Shown here piece after piece: positions 1 through 8,093 of a stretch of DNA of 64,000 nucleotides. Origin of the DNA: Flavobacteriaceae bacterium EG-1 (GTDB lineage: Bacteria; Bacteroidota; Bacteroidia; Flavobacteriales; Flavobacteriaceae); the NCBI RefSeq assembly GCF_009649685.1, contig NZ_WJPK01000004.1, positions 186,001 through 250,000 on the forward strand, read 5' to 3'. Positions within the stretch are counted from its first letter, which is position 1, and every line of letters starts with the position of its first letter. The notes beneath the pieces were generated by a model. That model had not been told where the DNA came from, made no database searches, and saw only the letters and a list, made by a program, of their open reading frames with translations. Both the position numbers and the translations under genes were made by a program.

Positions 1-1154
1 CCGGCACCCGTAGCACCTACAATAGCAACTGTCTCACCAGCATTTACTTCAAATGAAACTCCATGAAGCACTTCCTCATTTTCAACATAACTAAAATGGA
101 CATTATCAAATTTAATGTCACCTTTTACTTCCACTTCCGAAACTGCACCTAAATCATCAATACGACTTTCTGTATCTAATATATCAAAGACACGGTTGGC
201 GGCTACCATACCCATTTGTAAAGTATTAAACTTGTCTGCGATCTGTCGCAAAGGCCTGAACAACATGTTAATTAAAAAGAAAAAAGTAATGATTGTTCCT
301 GCGTATTTTTCATCAATGTTGTTAACGCTTTGCAAAACCCCAAACCAAACAACTAAGCCTATTGCTAGCGCATTGACAATTTCAGCAATCGGAAAAAATA
401 TAGAGTTATACCAAACTGTTTTCAACCAAGCGTTTTGATGCTTTTCATTAATTATTCTAAATTTCTCTTTTTCAATTTCCTCACGAGTAAATAGCTGTAC
501 TATTTTCATGCCTGTAATTCTTTCTTGAACAAAAGAATTGAGATTGGATACCTGCGCTCGCACCTCTTTGAATGCTACTTTCATTGCTTTCTGAAATAGT
601 CGAGTGGCATATAAGATTACCGGTAGTAAAGCGAAAACGATAAGTGCCAATCGCCAATTTAACCAAAGCATAACGCCAGCGGCGGCTAGCATTTTTAACA
701 TATCGGCAGCAATTACAAAGAAACCTTGACTAAAAATTTCACCAATGCGTTGCATATCTGCAACTGCTCTAGTAACGAGTACTCCCAAAGACGATGTATC
801 AAAATATTTCATTTTAAAACCAAGCATCTTCTTGAAAAGCGTAATGCGAACATCCTTAATTACCGATTCACCTAACCAATTTGCATAGTAATTAAAACCC
901 AATTGAGAAATTACTTCGGCCAATAAAAAACCAAACATCATTAGTGTTAATTTCAATAACATTGCTGGGTCTTTGGTTTTAATACCAAGGTTTACAATAT
1001 CACCGGCATAAACAGCTGTTAAAATTGCGAAAACAGATATTAAAATGGCAGCTATTGCAACAAACCAAAAAGTTAATCTATATGGTTTTGTAAGCGCTAC
1101 AAGTCTCTTAAACAACCCAAAGTCAAATGCATTACCTGTTTTATCGTTGCTCAT
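1..1154 (-). CDS. ABC exporter, fused permease/ATPase (MsbA/MDR type), 3' end outside window
   Basis: About 385 residues are visible, running off the left edge, so the stop lies outside. The start is the ATG complementary to 1152-1154 (MSNDKTGNAFDF). Residues ~20-310 form a type-I exporter transmembrane domain of about six helices, with the coupling-type stretch around TRAVADMQRIGE and FTREE. After it comes the beginning of the nucleotide-binding domain (FDNVHFSYVENEEVLHGVSF). The last visible residues, AIVGATGAG, are the Walker A loop, cut just before its Lys. By family it would work as a homodimeric inner-membrane exporter of lipid or drug-like substrates; the substrate cannot be told from sequence. 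It starts 6 bp after the truA stop on the same strand, so it is probably co-transcribed with truA. Confidence 0.93.
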   Translation of the reverse strand, partial: MSNDKTGNAFDFGLFKRLVALTKPYRLTFWFVAIAAILISVFAILTAVYAGDIVNLGIKTKDPAMLLKLTLMMFGFLLAEVISQLGFNYYANWLGESVIKDVRITLFKKMLGFKMKYFDTSSLGVLVTRAVADMQRIGEIFSQGFFVIAADMLKMLAAAGVMLWLNWRLALIVFALLPVILYATRLFQKAMKVAFKEVRAQVSNLNSFVQERITGMKIVQLFTREEIEKEKFRIINEKHQNAWLKTVWYNSIFFPIAEIVNALAIGLVVWFGVLQSVNNIDEKYAGTIITFFFLINMLFRPLRQIADKFNTLQMGMVAANRVFDILDTESRIDDLGAVSEVEVKGDIKFDNVHFSYVENEEVLHGVSFEVNAGETVAIVGATGA

Positions 1155-1160
1155 TAAGCA

Positions 1161-1907
1161 CTAACTATTTATTATTTCTTGCGGATATTTTATCGCCGAC
1201 AAATATAAGCCTTTTGCAGGCACTGAAACTCCAGCTTTGGTTCTGTCTTTACTTTCTAAGATAGTTTTAACATCTTCTATACTCCACTTTCCTATACCTA
1301 CCTCCAACAAAGTACCAACAGTAGCACGAACCATATTTCTTAAAAAACGATTGGCCGTAATTGTGAAAATCAGACGATCATCAACTAGTTGCCATTCTGC
1401 TTTATTTATATCACATAAAAAAGTATGCACTTCGGTTTTTGATTTTGAAAAACATTCGAAATCAGAATAAGACATTATTAGTTGCGATGCCTTATTCATT
1501 TTTACCACATCAAGCGAACGATTTACATAATGTGCATGTTCTATATAAAAAGGATTCTTCTTTTGAACCAACCAATATTCATAAGTTCTTTCAACGGCGT
1601 TAAATCGTGCATGTGCCGTTTTCGAAACTTCAAATATGCTTTTTACGGAGATGTCATCTGGCAAAAAAGAGTTTAATCGAAAAACTAAATCTTCTATATT
1701 TTCAAGCCCTTCGCAATCGAAATGTGCAAACATCTGCTTCGCATGCACACCAGCATCGGTTCTGCCTGCTGCAACTAGTGCTATTTTATCACCAATTAAA
1801 GTGCTAAATGCTTTTTCAAGTACTTGCTGTACCGTAATGGCATTGGGTTGTATTTGCCAACCATGATAAGCTTTTCCGAAGTATGAAAACTCAATAAAAT
1901 ATCTCAA
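1161..1907 (-). CDS. truA: tRNA pseudouridine(38-40) synthase TruA
   Basis: 248 residues, normal length for TruA. It isomerises uridines at positions 38-40 of the tRNA anticodon arm to pseudouridine in the cytoplasm. The catalytic motif AGRTDAGVHA places the nucleophile at Asp51. The N-terminal YFGKAYHGWQIQP and the C-terminal FLRNMVRATVGTLLEVG segments are characteristic of the family. The ATG start gives a canonical N-terminus. It is divergent from the phosphoesterase gene at 1958 and followed after 6 bp by the ABC exporter, suggesting a two-gene transcript. Confidence 0.97.
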   Translation of the reverse strand: MRYFIEFSYFGKAYHGWQIQPNAITVQQVLEKAFSTLIGDKIALVAAGRTDAGVHAKQMFAHFDCEGLENIEDLVFRLNSFLPDDISVKSIFEVSKTAHARFNAVERTYEYWLVQKKNPFYIEHAHYVNRSLDVVKMNKASQLIMSYSDFECFSKSKTEVHTFLCDINKAEWQLVDDRLIFTITANRFLRNMVRATVGTLLEVGIGKWSIEDVKTILESKDRTKAGVSVPAKGLYLSAIKYPQEIINS

Positions 1908-1917
1908 ATCGATTCTT

Positions 1918-1938
1918 TAGCTTTGTAGTGCAAAGATA
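1918..1938. promoter_or_regulatory. Back-to-back -7 elements of the truA / phosphoesterase divergent promoters
   Basis: TAGCTTTG (1918-1925, plus strand) and the complement of CAAAGATA (1931-1938, reading TATCTTTG on the minus strand) both fit the Bacteroidota -7 consensus TAnnTTTG. Their placement suits the gene at 1958 and truA respectively. The -33 TTG is poor: none is seen upstream of the plus-strand element, and the minus-strand candidate (complement of CAA at 1963-1965) needs a 24-bp spacer. Confidence 0.45.
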
Positions 1939-1957
1939 ATCAAGTTATGAGTTACGA

Positions 1958-2455
1958 ATGACCAAAATACTACTACTGTCAGATACCCACAGCCATATGG
2001 ATGAAAAAATATTAAAGTATGCCTCACAAGCAGATGAAATTTGGCATGCAGGAGATATTGGATCGCTAAAGGTTGCAGACGCTTTACAAAAAATTAAGCC
2101 ATTAAGAGCTGTTTATGGTAATATTGATGACTACATTATTCAAAAAGAGTTCCCGCTAAACAATCGCTTTTTTTGCGAAAAAGTGGATGTTTTGATTACG
2201 CATATTGGCGGTTATCCACCGAAGTTCAATGAAAGAACACGAAATATTATAAAGCAAAATCCACCAAAATTATTCATCTCAGGACATTCGCATATACTAA
2301 AAGTTATGCGCGATAAAAAACTAGATATTTTGCACATGAACCCCGGTGCTTGTGGCATACATGGTTTTCATCAAGTAAGAACGATGCTGCGTTTTGAGAT
2401 TGACGGTGCCGACATTAAAAATTTAGAGGTTATAGAATTAGGAAAACGAGGCTAA
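1958..2455 (+). CDS. YfcE/MJ0936-type metallophosphoesterase
   Basis: 165 residues. A compact calcineurin-like phosphoesterase with the full metal-ligand set: D-T-H at residues 9-11, GDIG at 32-35, GNID at 54-57, TH at 81-82 and GHSH at 109-112. Members hydrolyse phosphodiesters with two bound divalent metals in the cytoplasm; the physiological substrate is unknown. There is no signal peptide. It is monocistronic, followed by a strong hairpin terminator, and divergent from truA. Confidence 0.93.
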   Translation: MTKILLLSDTHSHMDEKILKYASQADEIWHAGDIGSLKVADALQKIKPLRAVYGNIDDYIIQKEFPLNNRFFCEKVDVLITHIGGYPPKFNERTRNIIKQNPPKLFISGHSHILKVMRDKKLDILHMNPGACGIHGFHQVRTMLRFEIDGADIKNLEVIELGKRG

Positions 2456-2457
2456 AA

Positions 2458-2496
2458 AAAATCCGATAAAACAATAGTATTGCTTTATCGGATTTT
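2458..2496. terminator. Bidirectional intrinsic terminator
   Basis: A perfect 13-bp inverted repeat, AAAATCCGATAAA at 2458-2470 and TTTATCGGATTTT at 2484-2496, has a 13-nt loop and A/T tracts on both sides. It lies between the phosphoesterase gene (stop 2455) and the convergent lipoprotein gene (stop 2532), so it can serve both. Confidence 0.85.
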
Positions 2497-2531
2497 CGTC
2501 CCCACAAGTTCACCATTAATAGTGCATTGAA

Positions 2532-3581
2532 TTATTTACTAAGTTGACTATTCAATTTTTGATTTTGTCTTTGACGATAACGTAAAATATCTAAATATCG
2601 AAGTGCTTCACTATTTCTATAGTCTGAATATGATTTTGAAGCATACTCTACTGCCTTATCTAAATCTCCATTTATTTCATTGCTAATCGCCATATTGTAA
2701 TATGCCCTACCTGCTACTTTTTCATCTGAATTTCCTAATTCACGTTCCCAAAGTTGGGCAGCTCCATCCCAATCCCCAGTTTGAGCCCTTCTTTTTGCTA
2801 CTACAAAATTATCAGTTCCTTTAACAAAATAATTACGTGTAACTCTTCTTTTGTAAGGTCTTATTCTCCTAGCATATGCATTACCAATATTCTTACTATG
2901 TTCAACTACAGCCTCTTTTCTATTTATAACAGTTTTCACTGCCTCTATTGGATTTACACCTTTGCCTACACCTACTACATACTCATTATAGTTATATTCA
3001 TCTAAAATAAGCTTGCTTTGTGGATCGTAAACTCTCCATCCGTTCTTAATATGCGTACGTAATGTTACTTCATGTCCTGGTATTGGTAATTTTACACCAA
3101 GGCTGTTGGGAACATTAACTGTTGTTTGTTTATAATCAACCTTAGTATCAGTATCATAATAGGCTAATGAGAAAATTACATCAACTGCATACTTATCGCA
3201 TAGGGCTTCAACTTGAGTCCAAGTTAAGGTCGCTGGTAACACACCTAGCCCCTTCTGCAGCTCAGTTTCATTTTCAATTTGAACAATATTTGAAAATCTT
3301 CCTTCTGCTATTAATTCTTCTTGCAGAGCAATAGCTGCCGCAGCTGCACCATGTTTATCAAGGTTTTTTCCTTCAATAGATAAAATTTTATCAATTTGGT
3401 CTATCGTTTTGTGTCCTTCCGAAGGTAAACTTCTATTAATGATACCTATATTTTGAACATCACCAGCAATTGTTACAGGTGCAGGTTCAATAGCATTCAT
3501 TGTTAGTTGATTCGTTGAAACACAAGAGCCTAAAAAAGAAAAGGCACAAATAGAAATGACTAAATAAAGTTGATTTTTCAT
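2532..3581 (-). CDS. Lipoprotein resembling the DUF6340 family, with TPR-like C-terminus
   Basis: 349 residues. A signal peptide ends in the lipobox FLGSC (Cys20). The body opens with an APVTIAGDVQNIGIINRS-type strand typical of a Bacteroidota lipoprotein family catalogued as DUF6340. The C-terminal ~80 residues (AQLWERELGNSDEKVAGRAY onwards) look like one or two tetratricopeptide units, suggesting protein contacts at the membrane face. Function is unknown. It is transcribed alone, convergent with the phosphoesterase gene. The family name rests on memory of the pattern, not on a search. Confidence 0.8.
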   Translation of the reverse strand: MKNQLYLVISICAFSFLGSCVSTNQLTMNAIEPAPVTIAGDVQNIGIINRSLPSEGHKTIDQIDKILSIEGKNLDKHGAAAAAIALQEELIAEGRFSNIVQIENETELQKGLGVLPATLTWTQVEALCDKYAVDVIFSLAYYDTDTKVDYKQTTVNVPNSLGVKLPIPGHEVTLRTHIKNGWRVYDPQSKLILDEYNYNEYVVGVGKGVNPIEAVKTVINRKEAVVEHSKNIGNAYARRIRPYKRRVTRNYFVKGTDNFVVAKRRAQTGDWDGAAQLWERELGNSDEKVAGRAYYNMAISNEINGDLDKAVEYASKSYSDYRNSEALRYLDILRYRQRQNQKLNSQLSK

Positions 3582-3692
3582 TGTTAAGTTTGGTTAAACC
3601 TATAATTCGAAAACTATAGATAAGATTATGGGTGATTATTAAAACTCAAAAATTGTTAAGATATTGTACTTCAAGCACTTCAATGAAAGCAA

Positions 3693-3719
3693 AAACCCCG
3701 ATGTTTCCATCGGGGTTTC
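3693..3719 (-). terminator. Intrinsic terminator of the DUF4293 gene
   Basis: The perfect stem AACCCCGATG / CATCGGGGTT (3694-3703 and 3708-3717) has a 4-nt loop. On the minus strand it is followed by a T tract (TTTTTGCTTT). It lies about 30 bp beyond the stop of the gene ending at 3749. Confidence 0.88.
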
Positions 3720-3748
3720 TTCGCACTAATACTACTAAGATGTTTGGT

Positions 3749-4159
3749 TTAACGTAAACGATCTACAGATTTTACAAGATCCTCATCCTTTTTGATGGCT
3801 CTATTGGCTAGAACCAGAAAAACGATAGAAACAATCGGAATAAGCATCCCAATACCCTTCTCAGAAATGTTACTTTCTCCGGATAAATTTAGTGATCGGT
3901 AAACGAAAAATCCCAGTAAAAAAAGATTTAATATCATGTTCAATCTGTTCACCACAAATTGATTTTTTCTATTTTTAAATAAACCTATAGCAATAATTGC
4001 TAAAACTGCTGAAACGAGAAATGCAACTAAAATATAAATTTCGTTTTGTGCAAAAACTACATTACTATTTACATCTGTCCAAAGACTAAACACAAAGGGC
4101 AATACTGCACCTAATAGGCCCACTATTATCAAAAATACCGTCTGAATTCTTTGAATCAT
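3749..4159 (-). CDS. DUF4293 family membrane protein
   Basis: 136 residues. It opens with MIQRIQTVFLIIVGLLGAV, the hallmark N-terminus of DUF4293, a Bacteroidota-specific inner-membrane family. Four hydrophobic helices are visible (about residues 5-25, 42-62, 72-90 and 100-118), followed by a charged tail. No catalytic motif is seen and the function is unknown. The gene is divergent from rho; the pairing with rho is a neighbourhood often seen in Flavobacteria (recalled, not checked). Confidence 0.87.
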   Translation of the reverse strand: MIQRIQTVFLIIVGLLGAVLPFVFSLWTDVNSNVVFAQNEIYILVAFLVSAVLAIIAIGLFKNRKNQFVVNRLNMILNLFLLGFFVYRSLNLSGESNISEKGIGMLIPIVSIVFLVLANRAIKKDEDLVKSVDRLR

Positions 4160-4351
4160 CGTCTAAAACTGTTTAGAATGACAAAAATACGTGTCTTTTT
4201 AAAAAATATCGACTAATTATTTAAAATAATTCGTATCATTGTGTCGTTATTAGACATAGTACTTGCCTATAGGGAGTTCGATCCCAATCAATACCCAAAT
4301 AACAACAGACTTCATAAATTCTTTATTTAGTATAATTTATTTACCAACTTC
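4160..4351 (+). promoter_or_regulatory. Leader/promoter region of rho
   Basis: A 192-bp divergent intergenic region. From about 4280 to 4323 the plus strand is C/A-rich and poor in G (ATCCCAATCAATACCC, AACAACAG), the composition Rho prefers for loading. Rho autoregulates through its leader in E. coli, so a rut-like leader is plausible here, but this is inference. On the minus strand TATTTTTG (complement of 4182-4189) is a -7 candidate for the DUF4293 gene; no matching -33 was found. Confidence 0.3.
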
Positions 4352-5962
4352 ATGTTTGAAATTTCAGATTTAAAAGCTAAAAAGCTGCCTGAACTACAGG
4401 AAATAGCAAAAGGATTGAATGTTCCAAAATTCAAAACCTTAAAAAAATTAGATTTAGTATATCAAATTCTAGATTTACAAGCTGCCAACCCTAAAGCTGC
4501 TGCAGAAATATTGCCGGCAGAAAAAAAAGAAGCAGTACAACCAAAACCGAAAAGGGTTGTTAAACCGGCGCAAAATAAAAAGCCTAGAATAATAGCTAAA
4601 GATACACCAGAGGAGAAAAAACCTCAAAGTAGTTCTTCAGAAAAAGTAGATCAGAACAGTAGACCTACGGAAACTACCGAAAGCAAGAGGCAACAGCCAA
4701 ATAGGCCAAACCCGCGAAAGGATAATCAAAAAAATAATCACCAAAAAAACAACAAAAATCAAAGACACCAAAATCAAAAGCAGCCCTACGATAAGAGCAA
4801 TTTTGATAAGGAACTTAAAAATAGGTACAAACAGCCAGAATATGAATTTGATAGCATAATTGAAAGTGAAGGTGTTTTAGATATTATGCAAGACGGCTAT
4901 GGCTTTCTTAGATCTTCTGATTACAATTATTTATCATCACCTGATGACATTTATGTATCGCAATCACAAATTAGACTTTTTGGATTAAAAAATGGAGATA
5001 CCGTTTTAGGTAACGTACGTCCACCAAAAGAAGGTGAAAAGTATTTCCCACTCATTAAGGTTATTAAAATAAATGGAATAGATCCACAGGTAGTGCGTGA
5101 TCGTGTTGCTTTTGAACATTTAACTCCATTATTTCCGCAAGAAAAATTTAATCTAGCACATAGGCAAAGTGATATTTCTACCCGAATTATTGATATGTTT
5201 TCACCTATCGGAAAAGGACAAAGGGGTATGATTGTTTCGCAACCTAAGACTGGTAAAACAATGCTACTTAAAAGTGTTGCAAATGCTATTGCCGCTAATC
5301 ACCCAGAAGTATATTTAATAGTGCTACTAATTGATGAAAGACCGGAAGAAGTTACAGACATGCAACGCAATGTTAGAGGTGAAGTAGTCGCTTCTACTTT
5401 TGACAAAGAAGCGTCTGAACATGTAAGAATTGCTAACATTGTTTTGGAAAAGGCAAAAAGACTTGTAGAATGCGGACATGATGTTGTTATTCTATTAGAC
5501 TCAATCACAAGATTAGCACGTGCATATAATACAGTTCAGCCAGCATCTGGTAAAGTATTAAGTGGTGGTGTTGATGCAAATGCCTTACACAAACCAAAAA
5601 GATTTTTTGGTGCGGCAAGAAATATTGAAAACGGTGGTTCATTATCAATAATCGCAACGGCATTAACCGAAACTGGTTCTAAAATGGATGAAGTAATTTT
5701 TGAAGAATTCAAAGGTACTGGCAACATGGAATTACAGTTGGATCGTAAGATATCTAATCGTAGAATATTCCCTGCAATTGATTTAACTTCTTCTAGTACT
5801 CGTAGAGATGATTTACTACTAGATGAAAGCACAATTCAACGCCTATGGATACTTCGTAAGTATTTAGCAGACATGAACCCAGTGGAAGCTATGGAATTCA
5901 TAGAACAACGTATTAAACAAACTAAGACAAATGAAGAGTTTTTAATGACAATGAATCAATAA
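4352..5962 (+). CDS. rho: Transcription termination factor Rho
   Basis: 536 residues, longer than E. coli Rho (419). Residues 1-45 are the Rho N-terminal helical domain ([20 protein letters not shown]). Residues ~50-165 are a disordered insertion rich in Lys, Gln, Asn and Pro, as seen in several Bacteroidota. Then come the OB-fold primary RNA-binding domain ([16 protein letters not shown], ~170-240) and the RecA-like ATPase domain with Walker A SQPKTGKT (~297-304) and Walker [17 protein letters not shown] (~377-392). It acts as a hexameric RNA-dependent ATPase that releases transcripts. It is monocistronic, with a strong intrinsic terminator just downstream. Confidence 0.98.
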   Translation: MFEISDLKAKKLPELQEIAKGLNVPKFKTLKKLDLVYQILDLQAANPKAAAEILPAEKKEAVQPKPKRVVKPAQNKKPRIIAKDTPEEKKPQSSSSEKVDQNSRPTETTESKRQQPNRPNPRKDNQKNNHQKNNKNQRHQNQKQPYDKSNFDKELKNRYKQPEYEFDSIIESEGVLDIMQDGYGFLRSSDYNYLSSPDDIYVSQSQIRLFGLKNGDTVLGNVRPPKEGEKYFPLIKVIKINGIDPQVVRDRVAFEHLTPLFPQEKFNLAHRQSDISTRIIDMFSPIGKGQRGMIVSQPKTGKTMLLKSVANAIAANHPEVYLIVLLIDERPEEVTDMQRNVRGEVVASTFDKEASEHVRIANIVLEKAKRLVECGHDVVILLDSITRLARAYNTVQPASGKVLSGGVDANALHKPKRFFGAARNIENGGSLSIIATALTETGSKMDEVIFEEFKGTGNMELQLDRKISNRRIFPAIDLTSSSTRRDDLLLDESTIQRLWILRKYLADMNPVEAMEFIEQRIKQTKTNEEFLMTMNQ

Positions 5963-5980
5963 AATTTTCTTCTTTTATAA

Positions 5981-6015
5981 AAAAAATCCAATGAAAATAT
6001 TCATTGGATTTTTTT
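5981..6015 (+). terminator. Intrinsic terminator of rho
   Basis: The stem AAAAAATCCAATGA (5981-5994) pairs with TCATTGGATTTTTT (6001-6014) around a 6-nt loop and leads into a T tract, 19 bp after the rho stop. Confidence 0.88.
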
Positions 6016-6145
6016 TATATACAAAACTTAATTCATCGATTATCACTAAAATAATTATCAATTGCGCAGATTAAATACTATTTTAGTATAAGACAATTGT
6101 GTTCCCCTACTAAGTATTTGCTTACTAAAAATTAAAACTTCAGTT

Positions 6146-6898
6146 ATGGTGAACGTAAAAGGTACCCATCCTTCATTTCTATTTTTACTTACGTTTTGTT
6201 TAATCTTTTTAAATTGTAAGGATAAAAAAATTGAAACTCCAAATAAAGAAAATTTTCCAGAAGAAATAACTGCAGAAAGGCCTGATGAAATTATTGAAAT
6301 AGATCAAGCTCATAAACAATATCTTACTTATGAAAAACGAAGGGTAAATTTAATTCAGCAGTATGAAGATTCAATTGATGGACAACGAAAAGGATTTAAA
6401 TTTGAAGCGCCTAAGAAAGGTGACAAGGACCCCAATGGAAACCGATTTGATGTTGCGCGCTATGTTTATTGGGATTACCAAACTATAAAGAATTATCTCA
6501 ATTATATTGAAAAGGAGGCAGCAGCTGCCAATGTCGATATTTCAACTTTGCGTTTTTGCTTTACGAATAATCTTCCTGAGAATAAATCAGCTATACACCC
6601 TAGACAAAATTCTATAATTATAACACCGACTATTAAAGAAAATAATAGAGAGTACATTTTTGCAATTGACGACAGCGATATTAAAAACATTAAACCACAA
6701 CTTCTTACAGATGATTTTGTGCCAATTTTGGAACCTTTAGAGGGCAATGGACAGAACAATCTAAACAATGACGAAAAGGCATATGCATCTTTTTTCCCTA
6801 ATTCTATTGCCAACAAAACAACAGCAAACCCTTCACCTTTTTATGCCGCTAGAAGTGTTTCCTTGAATAAAGGAAATAGTGCTCCGCCACCCTATTAA
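6146..6898 (+). CDS. Unknown lipoprotein
   Basis: 250 residues. A hydrophobic N-terminus ends near a lipobox (FLNC, Cys24), followed by a Lys/Glu-rich linker, so it is probably a lipoprotein. The middle carries an RYVYWDYQTIKNYLNYIE segment and a beta-rich part (NSIIITPTI, YIFAIDD). The C-terminus is low-complexity, ending SAPPPY. I do not recognise the family. It is followed 12 bp later by the 7-TM protein gene, so the two probably form a transcript and may act together at the envelope. Confidence refers to its being a real gene. Confidence 0.82.
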   Translation: MVNVKGTHPSFLFLLTFCLIFLNCKDKKIETPNKENFPEEITAERPDEIIEIDQAHKQYLTYEKRRVNLIQQYEDSIDGQRKGFKFEAPKKGDKDPNGNRFDVARYVYWDYQTIKNYLNYIEKEAAAANVDISTLRFCFTNNLPENKSAIHPRQNSIIITPTIKENNREYIFAIDDSDIKNIKPQLLTDDFVPILEPLEGNGQNNLNNDEKAYASFFPNSIANKTTANPSPFYAARSVSLNKGNSAPPPY

Positions 6899-6910
6899 AT
6901 TTTACATCAA

Positions 6911-7600
6911 TTGGAGGCAATAGATATTTTAAAAAGTAATTTTTTTATAGCGCTCTATGCTATTTCATGGGTCTTATCAGTACTTAAATTACCAATGTAT
7001 TATGACTCTACACTAAAGTATTTTCCAATAATTATTGGATATACTTTGTGTACTGAAATTTTAGGAGCTTTGATTTATTATGTACCAGACTTTACACTAT
7101 TCTCAGAAGTTGAATACGCATCATATACGGTCCTAATATATAACATTTACGATTTAATATTTTTTACATATTTCTTTTTCGTTTATAAAAAATCGATTAA
7201 AAAAGTCAATATTAAAAAAATGATTAAATATGGAACTTGGATATTTTTAATTTGTTTTATAATAAACGCTTTAATTATTAATCCAATGCTTCTCGAACTA
7301 TGGTACGCTTATGTTACTGGTTCTGTTTTACTAATATTTTCTAGCATCGCTTATTTGTTACAATTATTTCAACAAAATGGAATTAAGGAAAATAGTTTAA
7401 ATATACTTTTTTGGATAAGTATTGGACTTATAATTTTCCATTTAGGCTATACTCCCATAACTATTATTAAGAATCTGAACATAAAAACAATAACTGGCAA
7501 TGAATATACCATTTTACGAACTACTCATATTAGTTTAATTATTTTAATGTATGCCAGTTTTATAATAGGATTTACAAAAATGAAACGGTATAGATTTTAG
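6911..7600 (+). CDS. Unknown seven-helix membrane protein (TTG start)
   Basis: 229 residues starting at a TTG codon (6911). The first in-frame ATG would remove the first helix, so the TTG is preferred. Seven hydrophobic segments are visible, at about residues 12-30, 37-57, 68-90, 101-121, 130-153, 161-180 and 195-218, with basic loops (KKSIKKVNIKK). No catalytic motif is seen. Such 7-TM modules occur as sensors or small-molecule-binding proteins, but nothing here proves that. Its partner is the lipoprotein just upstream, and a hairpin terminator follows. Confidence 0.78.
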   Translation: MEAIDILKSNFFIALYAISWVLSVLKLPMYYDSTLKYFPIIIGYTLCTEILGALIYYVPDFTLFSEVEYASYTVLIYNIYDLIFFTYFFFVYKKSIKKVNIKKMIKYGTWIFLICFIINALIINPMLLELWYAYVTGSVLLIFSSIAYLLQLFQQNGIKENSLNILFWISIGLIIFHLGYTPITIIKNLNIKTITGNEYTILRTTHISLIILMYASFIIGFTKMKRYRF

Positions 7601-7612
7601 TATTAACGAAAA

Positions 7613-7644
7613 AAAAAGCCTTAACATAAATGTTAAGGCTTTTT
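7613..7644. terminator. Bidirectional intrinsic terminator
   Basis: The perfect stem AAAAAGCCTTAACA (7613-7626) / TGTTAAGGCTTTTT (7631-7644) has a TAAA loop. It separates the 7-TM protein gene from convergent rpsT, and both directions end in T tracts. Confidence 0.9.
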
Positions 7645-7661
7645 AAATTGTTTCAGCAATC

Positions 7662-7913
7662 TTATAAAGCAGCAATATGCTTAGATAATTTGCTTTTTAA
7701 GTTAGCAGCTTTGTTAGCATGAATCACATTGCGTTTTGCTAATCTATCAATCATACTAGAAACTTCAGGATACATTTTCTCTGCTTCCTCTTTCTTCTCA
7801 ATACCACGTAATTTCTTAATAGCATTACGTGTAGTTTTGTGCTGATATCTATTACGTAAACGCACAGTTTCGTTTCTACGAATTCTTTTTAATGCCGATT
7901 TGTGATTTGCCAT
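7662..7913 (-). CDS. rpsT: 30S ribosomal protein S20
   Basis: 83 residues, normal for S20. The basic N-terminus [15 protein letters not shown] is diagnostic, followed by the three-helix rRNA-binding body and the conserved C-terminal NAANLKSKL-like segment (here [17 protein letters not shown]). It binds 16S rRNA early in 30S assembly. It lies downstream of tRNA-Glu on the same strand (41 bp between them), so read-through from the tRNA promoter is possible. Confidence 0.98.
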   Translation of the reverse strand: MANHKSALKRIRRNETVRLRNRYQHKTTRNAIKKLRGIEKKEEAEKMYPEVSSMIDRLAKRNVIHANKAANLKSKLSKHIAAL

Positions 7914-7953
7914 TCTACTTTAACTAAATTATTATACTCTTTTCGAGTGTTTG

Positions 7954-8025
7954 TAGTCCGTAGGGGAATCGAACCCCTGTTACCAGGATGAAAACCTGGC
8001 GTCCTAACCCCTAGACGAACGGACC
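7954..8025 (-). tRNA. tRNA-Glu (anticodon TTC)
   Basis: Read on the minus strand this is a 72-nt tRNA without encoded CCA. The acceptor arm is GGTCCGT/ACGGACT with a G-T first pair, the D-arm is GTCT/AGGAC, the anticodon stem CCAGG/CCTGG carries the loop TTTTCAT (anticodon TTC), and the T-arm is AGGGG/CCCCT with loop TTCGATT. The discriminator base is A. It reads GAA/GAG codons. Confidence 0.97.
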
Positions 8026-8047
8026 ATTATTTGCGCAATTGCGGATG

Positions 8048-8077
8048 CAAAAATACAATTATTTTTTACTATCACAA
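8048..8077 (-). promoter_or_regulatory. Promoter of tRNA-Glu (and possibly rpsT)
   Basis: On the minus strand TTG (complement of 8075-8077), a 19-bp spacer and TATTTTTG (complement of 8048-8055) fit the Bacteroidota -33/-7 consensus closely. The predicted start falls a few bases upstream of the tRNA 5' end at 8025. Confidence 0.7.
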
Positions 8078-8093
8078 CTACTTGACAAAAAAA

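Noticed and set aside
4262-4290. A tRNA T-arm-like fragment (GGGAGTTCGATCCC) in the rho leader
   Set aside because: The stem has only three firm pairs and no acceptor, D or anticodon arm can be placed around it, so a tRNA or tRNA remnant is not supported.
5536-5832. Antisense open frame inside rho
   Set aside because: It mirrors the conserved Rho ATPase coding region and has no family features; treated as a shadow frame. The same holds for the other open frames opposite gyrB, asnB, secDF and pntB.
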